A stretch of 64,000 bases of DNA from JABGQS01 sp963666505. GTDB taxonomy: Bacteria > Bacillota > Clostridia > Christensenellales > SZUA-584. This document shows, one piece after another, positions 8,032 through 17,126 of the stretch. Numbering within the stretch: the stretch's first letter is position 1; every line of letters starts with the position of its first letter. Where the stretch lies: positions 682,001-746,000 of the forward strand of contig CAXXXL010000001.1 in the NCBI GenBank assembly GCA_963666505.2, read 5' to 3'. The position numbers and the translations under genes were made by a program. A model generated the notes under the pieces. The model worked only from the letters and a program-made list of their open reading frames with translations. It ran no database searches and was not told the origin of the DNA.

Positions 8032-9213
8032 TTATACGTTCCTGATTATTACTGTTACACCCATGCCGCCGCCTACACACAGAGAAGCTAAGCCTAGCTC
8101 CTGCTTTCTTCGTCTAAGCTCATAAATTAGCGTAGTCAGTATCCTTGCGCCTGAAGCGCCTACGGGATGCCCAAGTGCAATTGCGCCTCCGTTAACATTT
8201 ACTTTATCCATAGGTATTTCAAGGTCTCGTAGTACGGCTATAGACTGAGCTGCAAAGGCTTCGTTCAGCTCAAAAAGGTCGATGTCACCAGTTTGCAAAC
8301 CAGCTTTTTGCAGCGCCTGTCTGCTTGCCGGAATAGGTCCCAGACCCATTACAGACGGTTCAACACCAGCGCTAGAATAGCTCACTATCTCCGCGAGCGG
8401 TTTTAATCCAAGATCTTTGGCTTTTTGAGCAGCCATCACAATAAGTGAGCATGCGCCGTCGTTTATTCCCGAAGCGTTGCCGGCCGTTACTGTACCGTCC
8501 TTTTTAAACGCCGGACGCAGCTTTGCGAGGGTTTCCTTGGTAGTGCCGAACCTTGGATGCTCGTCCGTGTCAAAAATCAAATCATCCTTCTTGCGCTGGG
8601 GGATAGCAACAGGAACTATCTCTTCTTTGAATTTTCCGGCTTCGATTGCCGCCTGAGCCTTTTGCTGGCTGATTGCAGCGAACTCGTTCTGCTCTTGGCG
8701 GGATATTTCGTACTTATCAGCTATATTTTCTGCGGTTATACCCATGTGTACGTTAGAGAACACGTCCGTCAAAGCATCTGAGACCATCATATCACGCAGC
8801 GATACATCACCCATCTTTGCGCCGAACCGAACGCTGTCAGAAACATACGCAGCACGGCTCATATTCTCAGTACCGCCTGCCAGGACTATCTTGTTATCAC
8901 CGCAGATAATCGTTTGTGCAGCAAGTGAAACGCTTCTAAGACCAGAGCCGCACACCTGGTTGATCGTCATTGCCGGTACTTCGACTGGGATTCCGGCATT
9001 AACCGAAACCTGACGGGCAACGTTCTGACCAAGGCCGCCCTGAAGTATACAGCCAAGGAAGACCTCGTTTATTGTTAATTTATCAATACCGATGTCGTCT
9101 ATAACCTGCTGTGTGACAATCTTTCCAAGCGCTGCAGCACTAACGGAAGAAAGCGTGCCGCCGTAGCTGCCGATAGCTGTTCGTTTGGCTGCAACTATTA
9201 CTGGTTTTTTCAT
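8032..9213 (-). CDS. thlA: Acetyl-CoA acetyltransferase (thiolase)
   Basis: A 393-residue type II thiolase that condenses two acetyl-CoA to acetoacetyl-CoA or splits the product. The catalytic residues are all visible: Cys88 (NQVCGSG), His349 (ALGHPVGASG) and Cys379 (LCVGGGMG). The start has a GGAGGT site in correct spacing. It is the first gene of the four-gene operon, and its promoter region holds two palindromes and a direct repeat, next to a divergent TetR regulator. The direction of flux (butyrate-type synthesis or ketone-body breakdown) cannot be told from this gene. Confidence 0.93.
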   Translation of the reverse strand: MKKPVIVAAKRTAIGSYGGTLSSVSAAALGKIVTQQVIDDIGIDKLTINEVFLGCILQGGLGQNVARQVSVNAGIPVEVPAMTINQVCGSGLRSVSLAAQTIICGDNKIVLAGGTENMSRAAYVSDSVRFGAKMGDVSLRDMMVSDALTDVFSNVHMGITAENIADKYEISRQEQNEFAAISQQKAQAAIEAGKFKEEIVPVAIPQRKKDDLIFDTDEHPRFGTTKETLAKLRPAFKKDGTVTAGNASGINDGACSLIVMAAQKAKDLGLKPLAEIVSYSSAGVEPSVMGLGPIPASRQALQKAGLQTGDIDLFELNEAFAAQSIAVLRDLEIPMDKVNVNGGAIALGHPVGASGARILTTLIYELRRRKQELGLASLCVGGGMGVTVIIRNV

Positions 9214-9257
9214 AAAAAATACCTCCGAATAAAAGGAATTGAATGTGTAAAGTCCAT

Positions 9258-9280
9258 AGTATTATATGACTTATAATACT
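9258..9280. promoter_or_regulatory. Palindromic operator between thlA operon and TetR gene
   Basis: AGTATTATA and TATAATACT form a perfect inverted repeat with nine-base arms and a five-base spacer. It stands 45 bases upstream of thlA, over its likely promoter, and 107 bases before the TetR start. This is the size and place of a TetR-family operator. Confidence 0.65.
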
Positions 9281-9292
9281 TTAACTGTCCAG

Positions 9293-9305
9293 TGTTTGTC
9301 AAACA
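9293..9305. promoter_or_regulatory. Second palindrome and adjacent direct repeats
   Basis: TGTTTGTCAAACA is a perfect 13-base palindrome with a central T. It overlaps the first of two copies of AAACATGATTATA (9301-9313 and 9318-9330). These lie on the TetR-gene side of the shared promoter and may be a second operator or the promoter of the regulator. Confidence 0.5.
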
Positions 9306-9386
9306 TGATTATAAAATAAACATGATTATATCAATATTGAAATGAAGTTCTTTTTGTGTTATTCTTGCAAAGAAAGAGGTGGCGTT

Positions 9387-10037
9387 TTGGAAAAATTATC
9401 ACTTAAGCAAAAGCGCATGCTGCAATACTTTATTGAAGCGGCACAGCATATAATCGACAGAGACGGGTTTGACAACGTCACTATAAGAAAGATATCGCAG
9501 GAAGCCGGATATAACAGCGCAACCATATACAATTATTATGAAGATTTGGAGCATCTTCTGCAGTTTGCATGCGTGGAATATCTTATAAGATATCAGAAAA
9601 AACTGTTGAAGAGCATAGCGAGTCTTGAAAGCCCGAAAGAAATCTACTTTACAACATGGACATTGTTTTCATCAGAATGTTATGAGCATCCGAAAGTATT
9701 CTATCAGCTCTTTTTTTCCAAACACAAAGACAAGATATTCAAGACATTCTACAGATATATAGAAATATTTGACGTAAAATACGACGATATCCCGCCTCAG
9801 AAGATATTCTCTTTCATAACGCTTCCAGACCTTGTAAAAAGGCATACTATATTACTCGAAGGGCTAGCGCAAGGCGGGCTGATTGCTGCTGAGAACCTTA
9901 AGGAAAAAGCGGATATGCTGACACGTATTTTTGAAAGCATGCTTTCTTCCGTAAGGCTGGACGGGAATATATTCACGAAAGAGCAATTCACTGAAAGGAT
10001 AATACAATATTCTAAGATTTTACTGTGCCTTAGTTGA
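9387..10037 (+). CDS. TetR-family transcriptional regulator
   Basis: About 216 residues. I place the start at TTG 9387, which has AGAGG seven bases upstream and gives the usual TetR N-terminus; an ATG in frame at 9342 has no clear ribosome binding site. The helix-turn-helix is near residues 25-50 (FDNVTIRKISQEAGYNSATIYNYYED). The C-terminal ligand domain is divergent. It is transcribed away from the thiolase operon across a 173-base region carrying palindromes, so it very likely controls that operon, perhaps in response to an acyl-CoA or C4 acid (inference). Confidence 0.85.
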   Translation: MEKLSLKQKRMLQYFIEAAQHIIDRDGFDNVTIRKISQEAGYNSATIYNYYEDLEHLLQFACVEYLIRYQKKLLKSIASLESPKEIYFTTWTLFSSECYEHPKVFYQLFFSKHKDKIFKTFYRYIEIFDVKYDDIPPQKIFSFITLPDLVKRHTILLEGLAQGGLIAAENLKEKADMLTRIFESMLSSVRLDGNIFTKEQFTERIIQYSKILLCLS

Positions 10038-10135
10038 TAAAGACCAAAGTTGTTAATTTTGGCGTGTAGCAGTTGACTAACACCACTATATAAAATAAAA
10101 TAGTATCTACTATTTAAACTTACATTGGAGAACGA

Positions 10136-12445
10136 ATGAAAAAACTTGTCATATACTTTTTAGCATTGATGCTTATTACATCCGTGATTACCGGTTGCTC
10201 AAAAAACCAGAGAGAGATTGTAGTCGTACCTATACCCGTCGAAGACAGGCTTGCAATCATTGACGGTCTTTTGGACGAGCAGGATTATGCCGGTGTCAGG
10301 ACAATCTATGAAGAAGCGATCGGGGAAGATAAACAGATAATAAAGGATCATCTGGAAGGCTATGCGATGCTCTATATCGACGAGGCAAAGGAAACGCTGT
10401 CAACAAAACGCCTTGAACAGTTTAGGGAAACCGGATACAGCGGCATCGTACTTACAGACGGGATCAGCCTAATAGAGCGCCTTATAGCCTCTGAGTTGCT
10501 TTATAAGGAAGGCAAGATAGCTTACAACGGGCGCGATTTCGAGACTGCTAAGGAGAAACTTGGGGAGGTGGATCCGGATTATTCCGGATATGATTCTGCA
10601 CAGAAGTGTCTTGCAGAAATAACAAACAGAGAAAAGGCGTGGCAGACCGCAAAGTATGGCAGGGACCAGGGCACGTACGCCTTGGCATACGATTCTGAGT
10701 TTGTATATGTTCCCTACGAGCTTGACGGCGTTTTCGGTATACTCAAAGCCGATGCAAACAGCACATATACAGAGTTTATACCGCTTTCGGACAAAGGCAG
10801 TAATGTAATTGCCGGAATAAATGTAATAGGCGACTATTTATACTTTATTGCAGGAGAGGATGTTGGCCGGGGGCTTATGTTTGAGGATCCGTACTGCATC
10901 TATGAGATGAAAACGGATGGAAGCGGGCTGGCTCAGGTTGCTCAGGGCGACTATTTTGACTTGACGATTCACGACTCACAGGTCTATGCGCTCTCATATA
11001 CAAAAGGGCTTGTGCAGATGGATAAAGATTTTAAAAACGAAACGGTAATCGCTTCTGGACACGTTATAGAAGCAAGCGTAACAACGGAAGGGATATATTA
11101 CACAGTTCAGGGCTCGCTTGGCAGCAGCAGTGATAACACTGTGTATTTCTATGACGGACAGGAAAGCGTAAAGGTGGACAGCGGAAGCTTTATGCATTAC
11201 TATACGTGTTCTCAGAATGTGTTGACGCTCGAAAGCACCGGTAGCAAGAACGAGGCACTTTATCTGGACGGCGAGAAGATTGCAGCGACGGATATACTAA
11301 AGGTCTACGGTCTGGTGGGCGGAAGGGTCATATATTCAACACCCGGCAACGATGCGCAGGAAAGACTCAAGGACTATGATATCACCAGCTCTGACACCCA
11401 GAGCTATACAGGTAAAGGAGAGCTGCCGCTGTATTACATTGCAGGCATATCATATGAAACAGAGCGGATTTTCCTTGTTAACAGGGACGGAGTTTATGCT
11501 GCCAAAGCAGGTTTTGATGAGATACAGACTTTTGAACTGCCCTCTGTGGATACCGACAAGCTTACGGCTAACATGGCGCTTCTGCGTCATATCGGAGATG
11601 CCGAGCTTTATTCTCCGGAAGAGCCGGAAGTGGTCGTAGTAAGCGACGAACTGCTTTGGTATTACAGCGACGCTAGTATAAATATAGTAATGGAAAAGAG
11701 ATTTCTTGAAGAAACCGAATGCATCGCATATATTACACATATCCGTACAAATGACTTCAGCCGGATATCAACGGGCAGCTGGGGAGATTCTGCAGATTCG
11801 AAATCTACTGCAGATCCGGAAGACGTGGCGGCAAAGTATGGCGTTATATACGGACAGAGCACTGATTTCTTCAATTATAACAACGATACGAGAAGAGGAA
11901 TAGTTATACGGAACGGAGAGGTCTTCAGAGACCATATATATAACAGCATGCTTGCGATATACCCGGACGGCAGATTTGAGACGTATGAAAAAGCAGACAC
12001 GATAAGCGCTGACAGGCTGATAGAAGACGGGGTCATGAATACGTTTTCGTTCGGCCCGGTATTGGTTGAGGACGGCTTTCTTTCATCCAGCTCAACCAAC
12101 AGCAAGGTGGCTGTTAGAAATCCCAGAAGCGCAATAGGTATGGTGGAACCGGGGCACTACGTGAGCATCGTGGTGGATGGCAGAAGCTCAAAGAGCCGAG
12201 GGCTGACAACAGTTGCGCTTGGCGAGCTGTTTGCTGACGAAGGCTGCAAGGTGGCTTATAATCTCGATGGCGGCGGTACGATATCTGCTGTTTTCCTTGG
12301 CAACATGATGAAGCTGAGTACGCATTACCGCAACATACCCGACATTCTCTATTTCGGGTCGTCAGACCTGGTGCCGCTAGACCTTGATGAGTATACTATG
12401 ACCTATGAGGATTATATGTCTGCCGAAAAGGAAGTTCAGGAGTAA
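10136..12445 (+). CDS. Lipoprotein with C-terminal phosphodiester glycosidase (NAGPA) domain
   Basis: A 769-residue surface lipoprotein. The signal sequence MKKLVIYFLALMLITSV ends in the lipobox ITGC, so the mature protein would be lipid-anchored at Cys21. Residues about 30-165 are helical, TPR-like. Residues about 165-470 look like a beta-propeller, with repeated short blades of the kind DGSGLAQVAQGDYFDLTIHDSQ. The C-terminal part (about 540-750) matches phosphodiester glycosidase domains: AIGMVEPGHYVSIVVDGR and NLDGGGTISAVF. Such domains release N-acetylglucosamine from phosphodiester linkages. It opens a run of four envelope genes on the plus strand and may trim a surface phospho-glycopolymer. 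The start has GGAG in spacing. Confidence 0.78.
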   Translation: MKKLVIYFLALMLITSVITGCSKNQREIVVVPIPVEDRLAIIDGLLDEQDYAGVRTIYEEAIGEDKQIIKDHLEGYAMLYIDEAKETLSTKRLEQFRETGYSGIVLTDGISLIERLIASELLYKEGKIAYNGRDFETAKEKLGEVDPDYSGYDSAQKCLAEITNREKAWQTAKYGRDQGTYALAYDSEFVYVPYELDGVFGILKADANSTYTEFIPLSDKGSNVIAGINVIGDYLYFIAGEDVGRGLMFEDPYCIYEMKTDGSGLAQVAQGDYFDLTIHDSQVYALSYTKGLVQMDKDFKNETVIASGHVIEASVTTEGIYYTVQGSLGSSSDNTVYFYDGQESVKVDSGSFMHYYTCSQNVLTLESTGSKNEALYLDGEKIAATDILKVYGLVGGRVIYSTPGNDAQERLKDYDITSSDTQSYTGKGELPLYYIAGISYETERIFLVNRDGVYAAKAGFDEIQTFELPSVDTDKLTANMALLRHIGDAELYSPEEPEVVVVSDELLWYYSDASINIVMEKRFLEETECIAYITHIRTNDFSRISTGSWGDSADSKSTADPEDVAAKYGVIYGQSTDFFNYNNDTRRGIVIRNGEVFRDHIYNSMLAIYPDGRFETYEKADTISADRLIEDGVMNTFSFGPVLVEDGFLSSSSTNSKVAVRNPRSAIGMVEPGHYVSIVVDGRSSKSRGLTTVALGELFADEGCKVAYNLDGGGTISAVFLGNMMKLSTHYRNIPDILYFGSSDLVPLDLDEYTMTYEDYMSAEKEVQE

Positions 12446-12457
12446 TAATAATTTTGC

Positions 12458-12506
12458 AAAGCCGGTATGTGTGGAGTGTTGATATCAAGTGCACAGCCGG
12501 CTTTTA
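12458..12506 (+). terminator. Intrinsic terminator after the lipoprotein gene
   Basis: AAAGCCGG (12458-12465) pairs with CCGGCTTTT (12497-12505), with an inner TGTG/CACA extension, and ends in a short T tract. It starts 13 bases after the stop codon. Confidence 0.65.
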
Positions 12507-12719
12507 AAAGTTATTCAGCTTGTAATTTTGCACGGTTTCATATATTATTAGTTTGACAAAGCATGACGGCATGTGCAATGCTGTGTGCTTTTTTGCGGCA
12601 TATATTCAAGCAGATGCCGTAGTCCAGTTCGCTTTGCAGGCTCGGGGGCGCCCCGTGTATAAGGTTGTATACTACAGCTATAACAGCGGACGCGAAACCA
12701 GAAGCATAAGGAGTTGTAT

Positions 12720-13856
12720 TTGGATAAAGACTTAAAGAATCTGGCCGTAGTCATACCGGCGTATAAACCAGGGAAAGAACTTGAAAGCTTTTCACAGGAG
12801 CTTATCGAAAAAGGCTTCGGTGAAATAATAGTCGTGGATGATGGTGGCGGCAATGATTATTCTGGTATATTCGAGACTGTGAAAGCTGCAGGCTGCAAGC
12901 TGCTGGTGCACGAGGTAAACAAAGGCAAAGGCAGGGCGCTAAAGACAGCATTCGAATATATTCTTAAGCACACCCCAGATATCAGTGCTGTAGTTACTGC
13001 GGATGCAGACGGACAGCATCTTATTAAAGATATAATAAGAGTGGGCGAAAAGACGCTTGAGACAAGTGATGCGCTTGTAATCGGAGGAAGGGTGTTCTCT
13101 GGCAAAGTGCCGCTGAGGAGCAGGCTCGGGAACACGATAACGAGAGGTATTTACAACTTTGTCACCGGACAGAAAGTGCACGATACACAGACAGGTCTTA
13201 GGGGAATACCAATCGGCGCGCTTGAAAAGATATCTAGGCTTCACGGAGAACGCTATGAGTTCGAAATGAACATGCTGCTTGAGGCAAAGCGGCTGGGACT
13301 GAGGATCAAAGAGATAGAGATCGAGACCGTTTATATAGATGATAACGCAAGCTCTCACTTCAATGCACTGACCGATTCATGGAAGATATACAAACTGATA
13401 TTTATGTTCAGCGGCGCAACGATATACAGGCACATCATTATGTTCGGCGGGTCATCACTGTTGGCTTTCGGAATAGATTATGCTCTGTTTTCACTTATTA
13501 TATTGGTTGCACCGACGTTTTTTGCTCGAGTGCCTCAGGATCAGATAGCAAGTGTTTTAGGGTTGAGTTTTAAGTATTATCCTCCCGTTCTTATAGCAAC
13601 GATAGTCGCAAGAACGGTGAGTTCCACTGTTAATTTCATAATAAACCGCAATATTGTGTTTGGTAAAAAAGGCGACGGCATAATCAAACATGCTTTAAGT
13701 TACTACCTTCTGGTAGTAATTATTCTGATACTCAACAACCTGATAATAACAGGTTTGATATCGGCCGGATTGAATGTATTTATAGCCCAGATAGTCACTC
13801 AAGCCGTACTCTTCGCTTGCAGCTTTTTTATACAAAAGCGCATAATCTTCAACTAG
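12720..13856 (+). CDS. Family 2 glycosyltransferase fused to a GtrA membrane domain
   Basis: A 378-residue membrane enzyme. I choose TTG 12720 because AAGGAG at 12708-12713 gives six-base spacing; the TTG at 12714 touches it. Residues about 5-215 are a GT-A fold of dolichyl-phosphate-sugar synthase type: VVIPAYKPG, IVVDDGGG, the DXD-like TADADGQH, and DTQTGLRG. Residues about 225-378 carry four hydrophobic helices with the GtrA ending NFIINRNIVF...QKRIIF. Such fusions load a sugar on undecaprenyl phosphate and help move it across the membrane. DUF368 follows 17 bases later, so the two genes are probably one transcript handling the same lipid carrier. Confidence 0.85.
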   Translation: MDKDLKNLAVVIPAYKPGKELESFSQELIEKGFGEIIVVDDGGGNDYSGIFETVKAAGCKLLVHEVNKGKGRALKTAFEYILKHTPDISAVVTADADGQHLIKDIIRVGEKTLETSDALVIGGRVFSGKVPLRSRLGNTITRGIYNFVTGQKVHDTQTGLRGIPIGALEKISRLHGERYEFEMNMLLEAKRLGLRIKEIEIETVYIDDNASSHFNALTDSWKIYKLIFMFSGATIYRHIIMFGGSSLLAFGIDYALFSLIILVAPTFFARVPQDQIASVLGLSFKYYPPVLIATIVARTVSSTVNFIINRNIVFGKKGDGIIKHALSYYLLVVIILILNNLIITGLISAGLNVFIAQIVTQAVLFACSFFIQKRIIFN

Positions 13857-13873
13857 AGGGCTGAAAGGCAGTT

Positions 13874-14881
13874 ATGAAAAATAAATTGGTTCTAGTCTTT
13901 AAGGGTTTTGTTATAGGTATAGCAAATATAATTCCAGGAGTCTCCGGCGGAACGCTGGCGCTTATACTCGGGATATATGAGAGGTTCATAAAGTCACTCT
14001 CGAATTTCTCACTTCACTCTTTAAAAACAATAGTGATGCTTCTTTCTTTCAAACGCAAACGCTACGAAGAGTTCAAAGATGAAATGAAACGTATAGATGC
14101 GCTGTTTCTTCTGCTTATATTCATAGGCCTGGGGGCGGCGTTGGTTGCATTCTCCAGCTTTATGACATATTTGATAGAGAACCATCACGACATAACATAC
14201 GGGTTTTTCTTCGGGCTTATACTGGCTTCTGTAAAGGTTCCGCTTTCTATGATAAAGAAGTATGATATAAAGGTGGTGCTTGCCGGGGCAATAGGAATAG
14301 CGATAGTAGTTGCGCTTGCTCTAATACAGAGCGATGCAGATAAGATAGCCAGTGCGCAGAAGGCTCAGGAAGCGGCGCAGGCATCTGGCACGATGACATC
14401 CCAGCTAGACATAGGCAGGATACTGATGGTTTTTGTTGCCGGGATGCTCGCTACGTCCGCAATGATACTGCCGGGGATAAGCGGTTCTTTCGTTTCACTT
14501 CTGCTCGGACAGTATTTCTTCCTGCTTGCAGCCATCGCCACCGGGAACATAGTAGTTCTGCTGATATACATCGTAGGTGCGATAGCCGGAATCAAACTTT
14601 TTGCAAAATTCATGGAGTTTCTGTTCAAGAAGTTCCACAATACTGTATTGGCATTCCTTACGGGTCTGGTCATAGGTTCGCTCTATGTTACCTGGCCGTT
14701 CAAAGCAAGCGCTTTGGTGGGCAGCGAAACCGTGTATCTTAGCAATGCGATACCTGCGCAGTTTGGACTTAACGAGATTCTGACTGTGGTAACTGCGATA
14801 GCTGGGGCGGCAATAGTAATTATCATGATAGTGGTAACGAAAAAGGCCGGAAATGACGAGAAGACTTCAGAAATTTCTTAA
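13874..14881 (+). CDS. DUF368 membrane protein (undecaprenyl-phosphate translocase type)
   Basis: A 335-residue polytopic membrane protein with about nine hydrophobic stretches. The DUF368 signature GIANIIPGVSGGTLALILGIYERFI-like segment is near residues 16-38, and a second, related ILPGISGSFVSLLLGQY near 198-214 shows the internal duplication of the family. DUF368 proteins have been shown to recycle undecaprenyl phosphate across the membrane. It follows the GT2-GtrA gene closely (17 bases) and precedes an LCP protein, all of which use or release C55 lipid carriers. Confidence 0.85.
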   Translation: MKNKLVLVFKGFVIGIANIIPGVSGGTLALILGIYERFIKSLSNFSLHSLKTIVMLLSFKRKRYEEFKDEMKRIDALFLLLIFIGLGAALVAFSSFMTYLIENHHDITYGFFFGLILASVKVPLSMIKKYDIKVVLAGAIGIAIVVALALIQSDADKIASAQKAQEAAQASGTMTSQLDIGRILMVFVAGMLATSAMILPGISGSFVSLLLGQYFFLLAAIATGNIVVLLIYIVGAIAGIKLFAKFMEFLFKKFHNTVLAFLTGLVIGSLYVTWPFKASALVGSETVYLSNAIPAQFGLNEILTVVTAIAGAAIVIIMIVVTKKAGNDEKTSEIS

Positions 14882-15135
14882 AGGATTTGCCGCATTTGCA
14901 CGTATTCATTATAGAAAGCATACAGATAAGATGCATTAGCGGCGGTACTCAACCTTATTTTAACATTTAGAGAGCAACAGCGGATTGAAACTGCGATAGG
15001 CTTGTGGTATGCTTCTAGAAAAGCGAGTGAGATACGCAGCTTGTTGTTTTTGCATGTATAAAAGAAGTTAAAGACAAACAGAAGTGATTTCGATTCACCT
15101 CTGTAGTTGAAAATAAATAGAACTGAAAGTTTGGT

Positions 15136-16905
15136 ATGGTAAAAAAGATGAACAAAGATGATAAAAATATAGAGAGCAGCTCTGACGGCGGCAAAAAAGC
15201 AGGTCTTTTCAGCGAAGAATTCAAGAAATGGCGCAAGAAAGAAAAGCAGGAGAAAAAAGAAAGCAAGGCAAAGAAGAAGAAATCTGCCAAGCAGGGGATA
15301 GAAGGCGACAGACCGGTAAAGGCCAGAGCAAAGTGGAGCAAAAAGAGCAAGGTGCTTTTTATTGTGCTGTGCTCTGTGCTTGGAGTATTCATAATCGGCG
15401 GAGTGCTGCTGCTGACGTTCTTTAGCAACCCACTTGGTAGTCTTGATACTGTAGCGGATCAGATGCAGGTCGTTCCGACACCAACCCCTGAGGAAACAGG
15501 GCTTCCGGATATGCCTGACGGTACAGAAGCCACACCGGAACCGACATTGAACCCATACGAAGAGCTCATGGCATATGCTGATATGAGCCTTCTTGAAAAC
15601 ACAATAAACATCATGCTGATAGGGACTGACTATGCGGAAGAAAGGGAAACATGGACAGGCAAGCACGAATATCATGCAGACGTTATGATAGTGCTTTCTA
15701 TAAACACGGAGACTAATGCTGTAAATATGATATCTCTGCCTCGTGATACATATGCGAAGATACCAGGCATAGACGGCATATACAAGCTGAACGCATCTAT
15801 AAACTGTGGCGGAGGCTGGCCTACTGAAGGCGGCTTCAATAAAGTGTGCGAAGCTGCTGAATGGATGATAGGAGGAGTGCCGATAGACTACTATTACGCA
15901 GTTGATATGGCTGCGGTAAAAGGCCTGGTAGATGCAATAGGAGGCCTTGATTTCGACCTTGATATATCTTTCGATAACCAGGGAAGGGAGTATGAAGCAG
16001 GCTTCCAGCATATGGACGGACAGGCTGTGCTTGACTATCTCAGGGTTAGAAAACCGGGGCACATAAAGGAAAGCGGCCAGTCAGGAGACCTTAAAAGGAT
16101 CGACAGACAGAAGAGGATGCTGATTGCGATATTCAATAAAATCAAGGAAGGCAATCTTCTGGCCAATATCCCCAAAATAATTGAAGCCTTCGAAGGCGGG
16201 CTCTACACAAATCTTTCGACTATGGAAACGGCAGGTTTGGTTGCATTTGCATACAATATCGATCCTGACGACATAGGCATGTATTCTATGAGCGGAAAGT
16301 ATAACTACGGAATTTTCAACTGGAATTTTGTAATTACCGACCAGAATAAACGAAGAGATATTATTCAGGAAGTCTACGGATTCAAAGCTCCGAAGAGAAG
16401 CGATTATGATTCGGAGTCGGCAACATGGCTTTGGGAGAGAATGCAGCTGGAGGTAATCCTGGAAGAAAGTGAACCTGTTATGACACAGGTAAAAGCAATA
16501 ATGGACGAGGATGCACTAAGACCAAAAGAGCCCGAACCGGAGCCTCCTCCAACACCTACGCCGACGCCAGACCCGTCAGTTACGCCGGATCCGAGTGTAT
16601 CACCGACGCCGACGATAGCGCCTACTCCCACGCCGACAGTACCGCCGGGAGGATACAGGCAGTATGAAGATTCTGTACATGAGTTCTATAGCACTGCAGA
16701 AGAAGAATATTTCGCTCTGCTGACTTGGGACCTTGACGTGAGCGACAGAGATCTCTCTGATGAGATAGTAGATAAATTAGCTGCTGCGAATACGCAGTTT
16801 AAAAAGGATGTTGAAAAGCTGTGCAGCATGTTCAGCATAAAACTGCCCGATTGGGATGTGAACTACGAAGAGGAAGATAACGAGATATATATCGATTTCA
16901 GATAG
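15136..16905 (+). CDS. LytR-CpsA-Psr (LCP) family cell-wall polymer ligase
   Basis: A 589-residue membrane protein. A lysine-rich cytoplasmic head (1-72) is followed by one membrane helix (about 73-95). A Thr/Pro/Glu linker leads to the LCP domain (about 150-420): NIMLIGTDYAEE, MISLPRDTYAKIPG, YKLNASINCGGG, DYLRVRKPG, LKRIDRQKRML. LCP enzymes transfer glycopolymers from undecaprenyl carriers to peptidoglycan outside the cell. The C-terminus has a PTPTPTP-type linker (about 460-510) and a separate acidic tail domain of about 80 residues that I do not recognise. The 254 bases upstream hold a hairpin (ACAGA...CTCTGT, about 15081-15107). The ribosome binding site is weak, so the start is less certain. 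Confidence 0.88.
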   Translation: MVKKMNKDDKNIESSSDGGKKAGLFSEEFKKWRKKEKQEKKESKAKKKKSAKQGIEGDRPVKARAKWSKKSKVLFIVLCSVLGVFIIGGVLLLTFFSNPLGSLDTVADQMQVVPTPTPEETGLPDMPDGTEATPEPTLNPYEELMAYADMSLLENTINIMLIGTDYAEERETWTGKHEYHADVMIVLSINTETNAVNMISLPRDTYAKIPGIDGIYKLNASINCGGGWPTEGGFNKVCEAAEWMIGGVPIDYYYAVDMAAVKGLVDAIGGLDFDLDISFDNQGREYEAGFQHMDGQAVLDYLRVRKPGHIKESGQSGDLKRIDRQKRMLIAIFNKIKEGNLLANIPKIIEAFEGGLYTNLSTMETAGLVAFAYNIDPDDIGMYSMSGKYNYGIFNWNFVITDQNKRRDIIQEVYGFKAPKRSDYDSESATWLWERMQLEVILEESEPVMTQVKAIMDEDALRPKEPEPEPPPTPTPTPDPSVTPDPSVSPTPTIAPTPTPTVPPGGYRQYEDSVHEFYSTAEEEYFALLTWDLDVSDRDLSDEIVDKLAAANTQFKKDVEKLCSMFSIKLPDWDVNYEEEDNEIYIDFR

Positions 16906-16913
16906 TATGATAA

Positions 16914-16944
16914 GACTCCTGCTTAAAAAGGAGTCTTTTTTTTT
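16914..16944 (+). terminator. Intrinsic terminator after the LCP gene
   Basis: GACTCCT (16914-16920) pairs with AGGAGTC (16929-16935) and is followed by a nine-T run. Confidence 0.9.
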
Positions 16945-16997
16945 GCCATAAAACTATCAATATACATAAGTTTGTAGATTTATCCAGATGAAAAATA

Positions 16998-17036
16998 TAT
17001 AATAGTGGAAATGAGACTTAAGGAGGAACAAGTTTG
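16998..17036 (+). promoter_or_regulatory. Orphan promoter and ribosome binding site left of the IS110 element
   Basis: TATAAT (16998-17003) is followed by AGGAGG (17021-17026) and a TTG (17034) that opens a frame of only nine codons ending in TAG. This is a complete gene-start signal without a gene. It most likely served the AIM24-like gene now at 18665 before the insertion sequence arrived. That is an inference from position. Confidence 0.45.
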
Positions 17037-17126
17037 AAACAAAAACATTGTAATACAACATAGAGGCATAAAAAATAAACCATAAGGAACTTACAGTACA
17101 TTGAAAAAAGAATATGGTACAAAAAA

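Noticed and set aside
12553..12735. 60-codon open frame before the GT2-GtrA gene
   Set aside because: It starts within a likely promoter region, lacks a ribosome binding site and overlaps the real gene start.
14878..16062. Minus-strand open frame of 394 codons across the LCP gene
   Set aside because: It is a shadow of the lysine-rich LCP coding sequence; the composition is unlike a protein (many Tyr, Cys, His, Phe) and there is no ribosome binding site.
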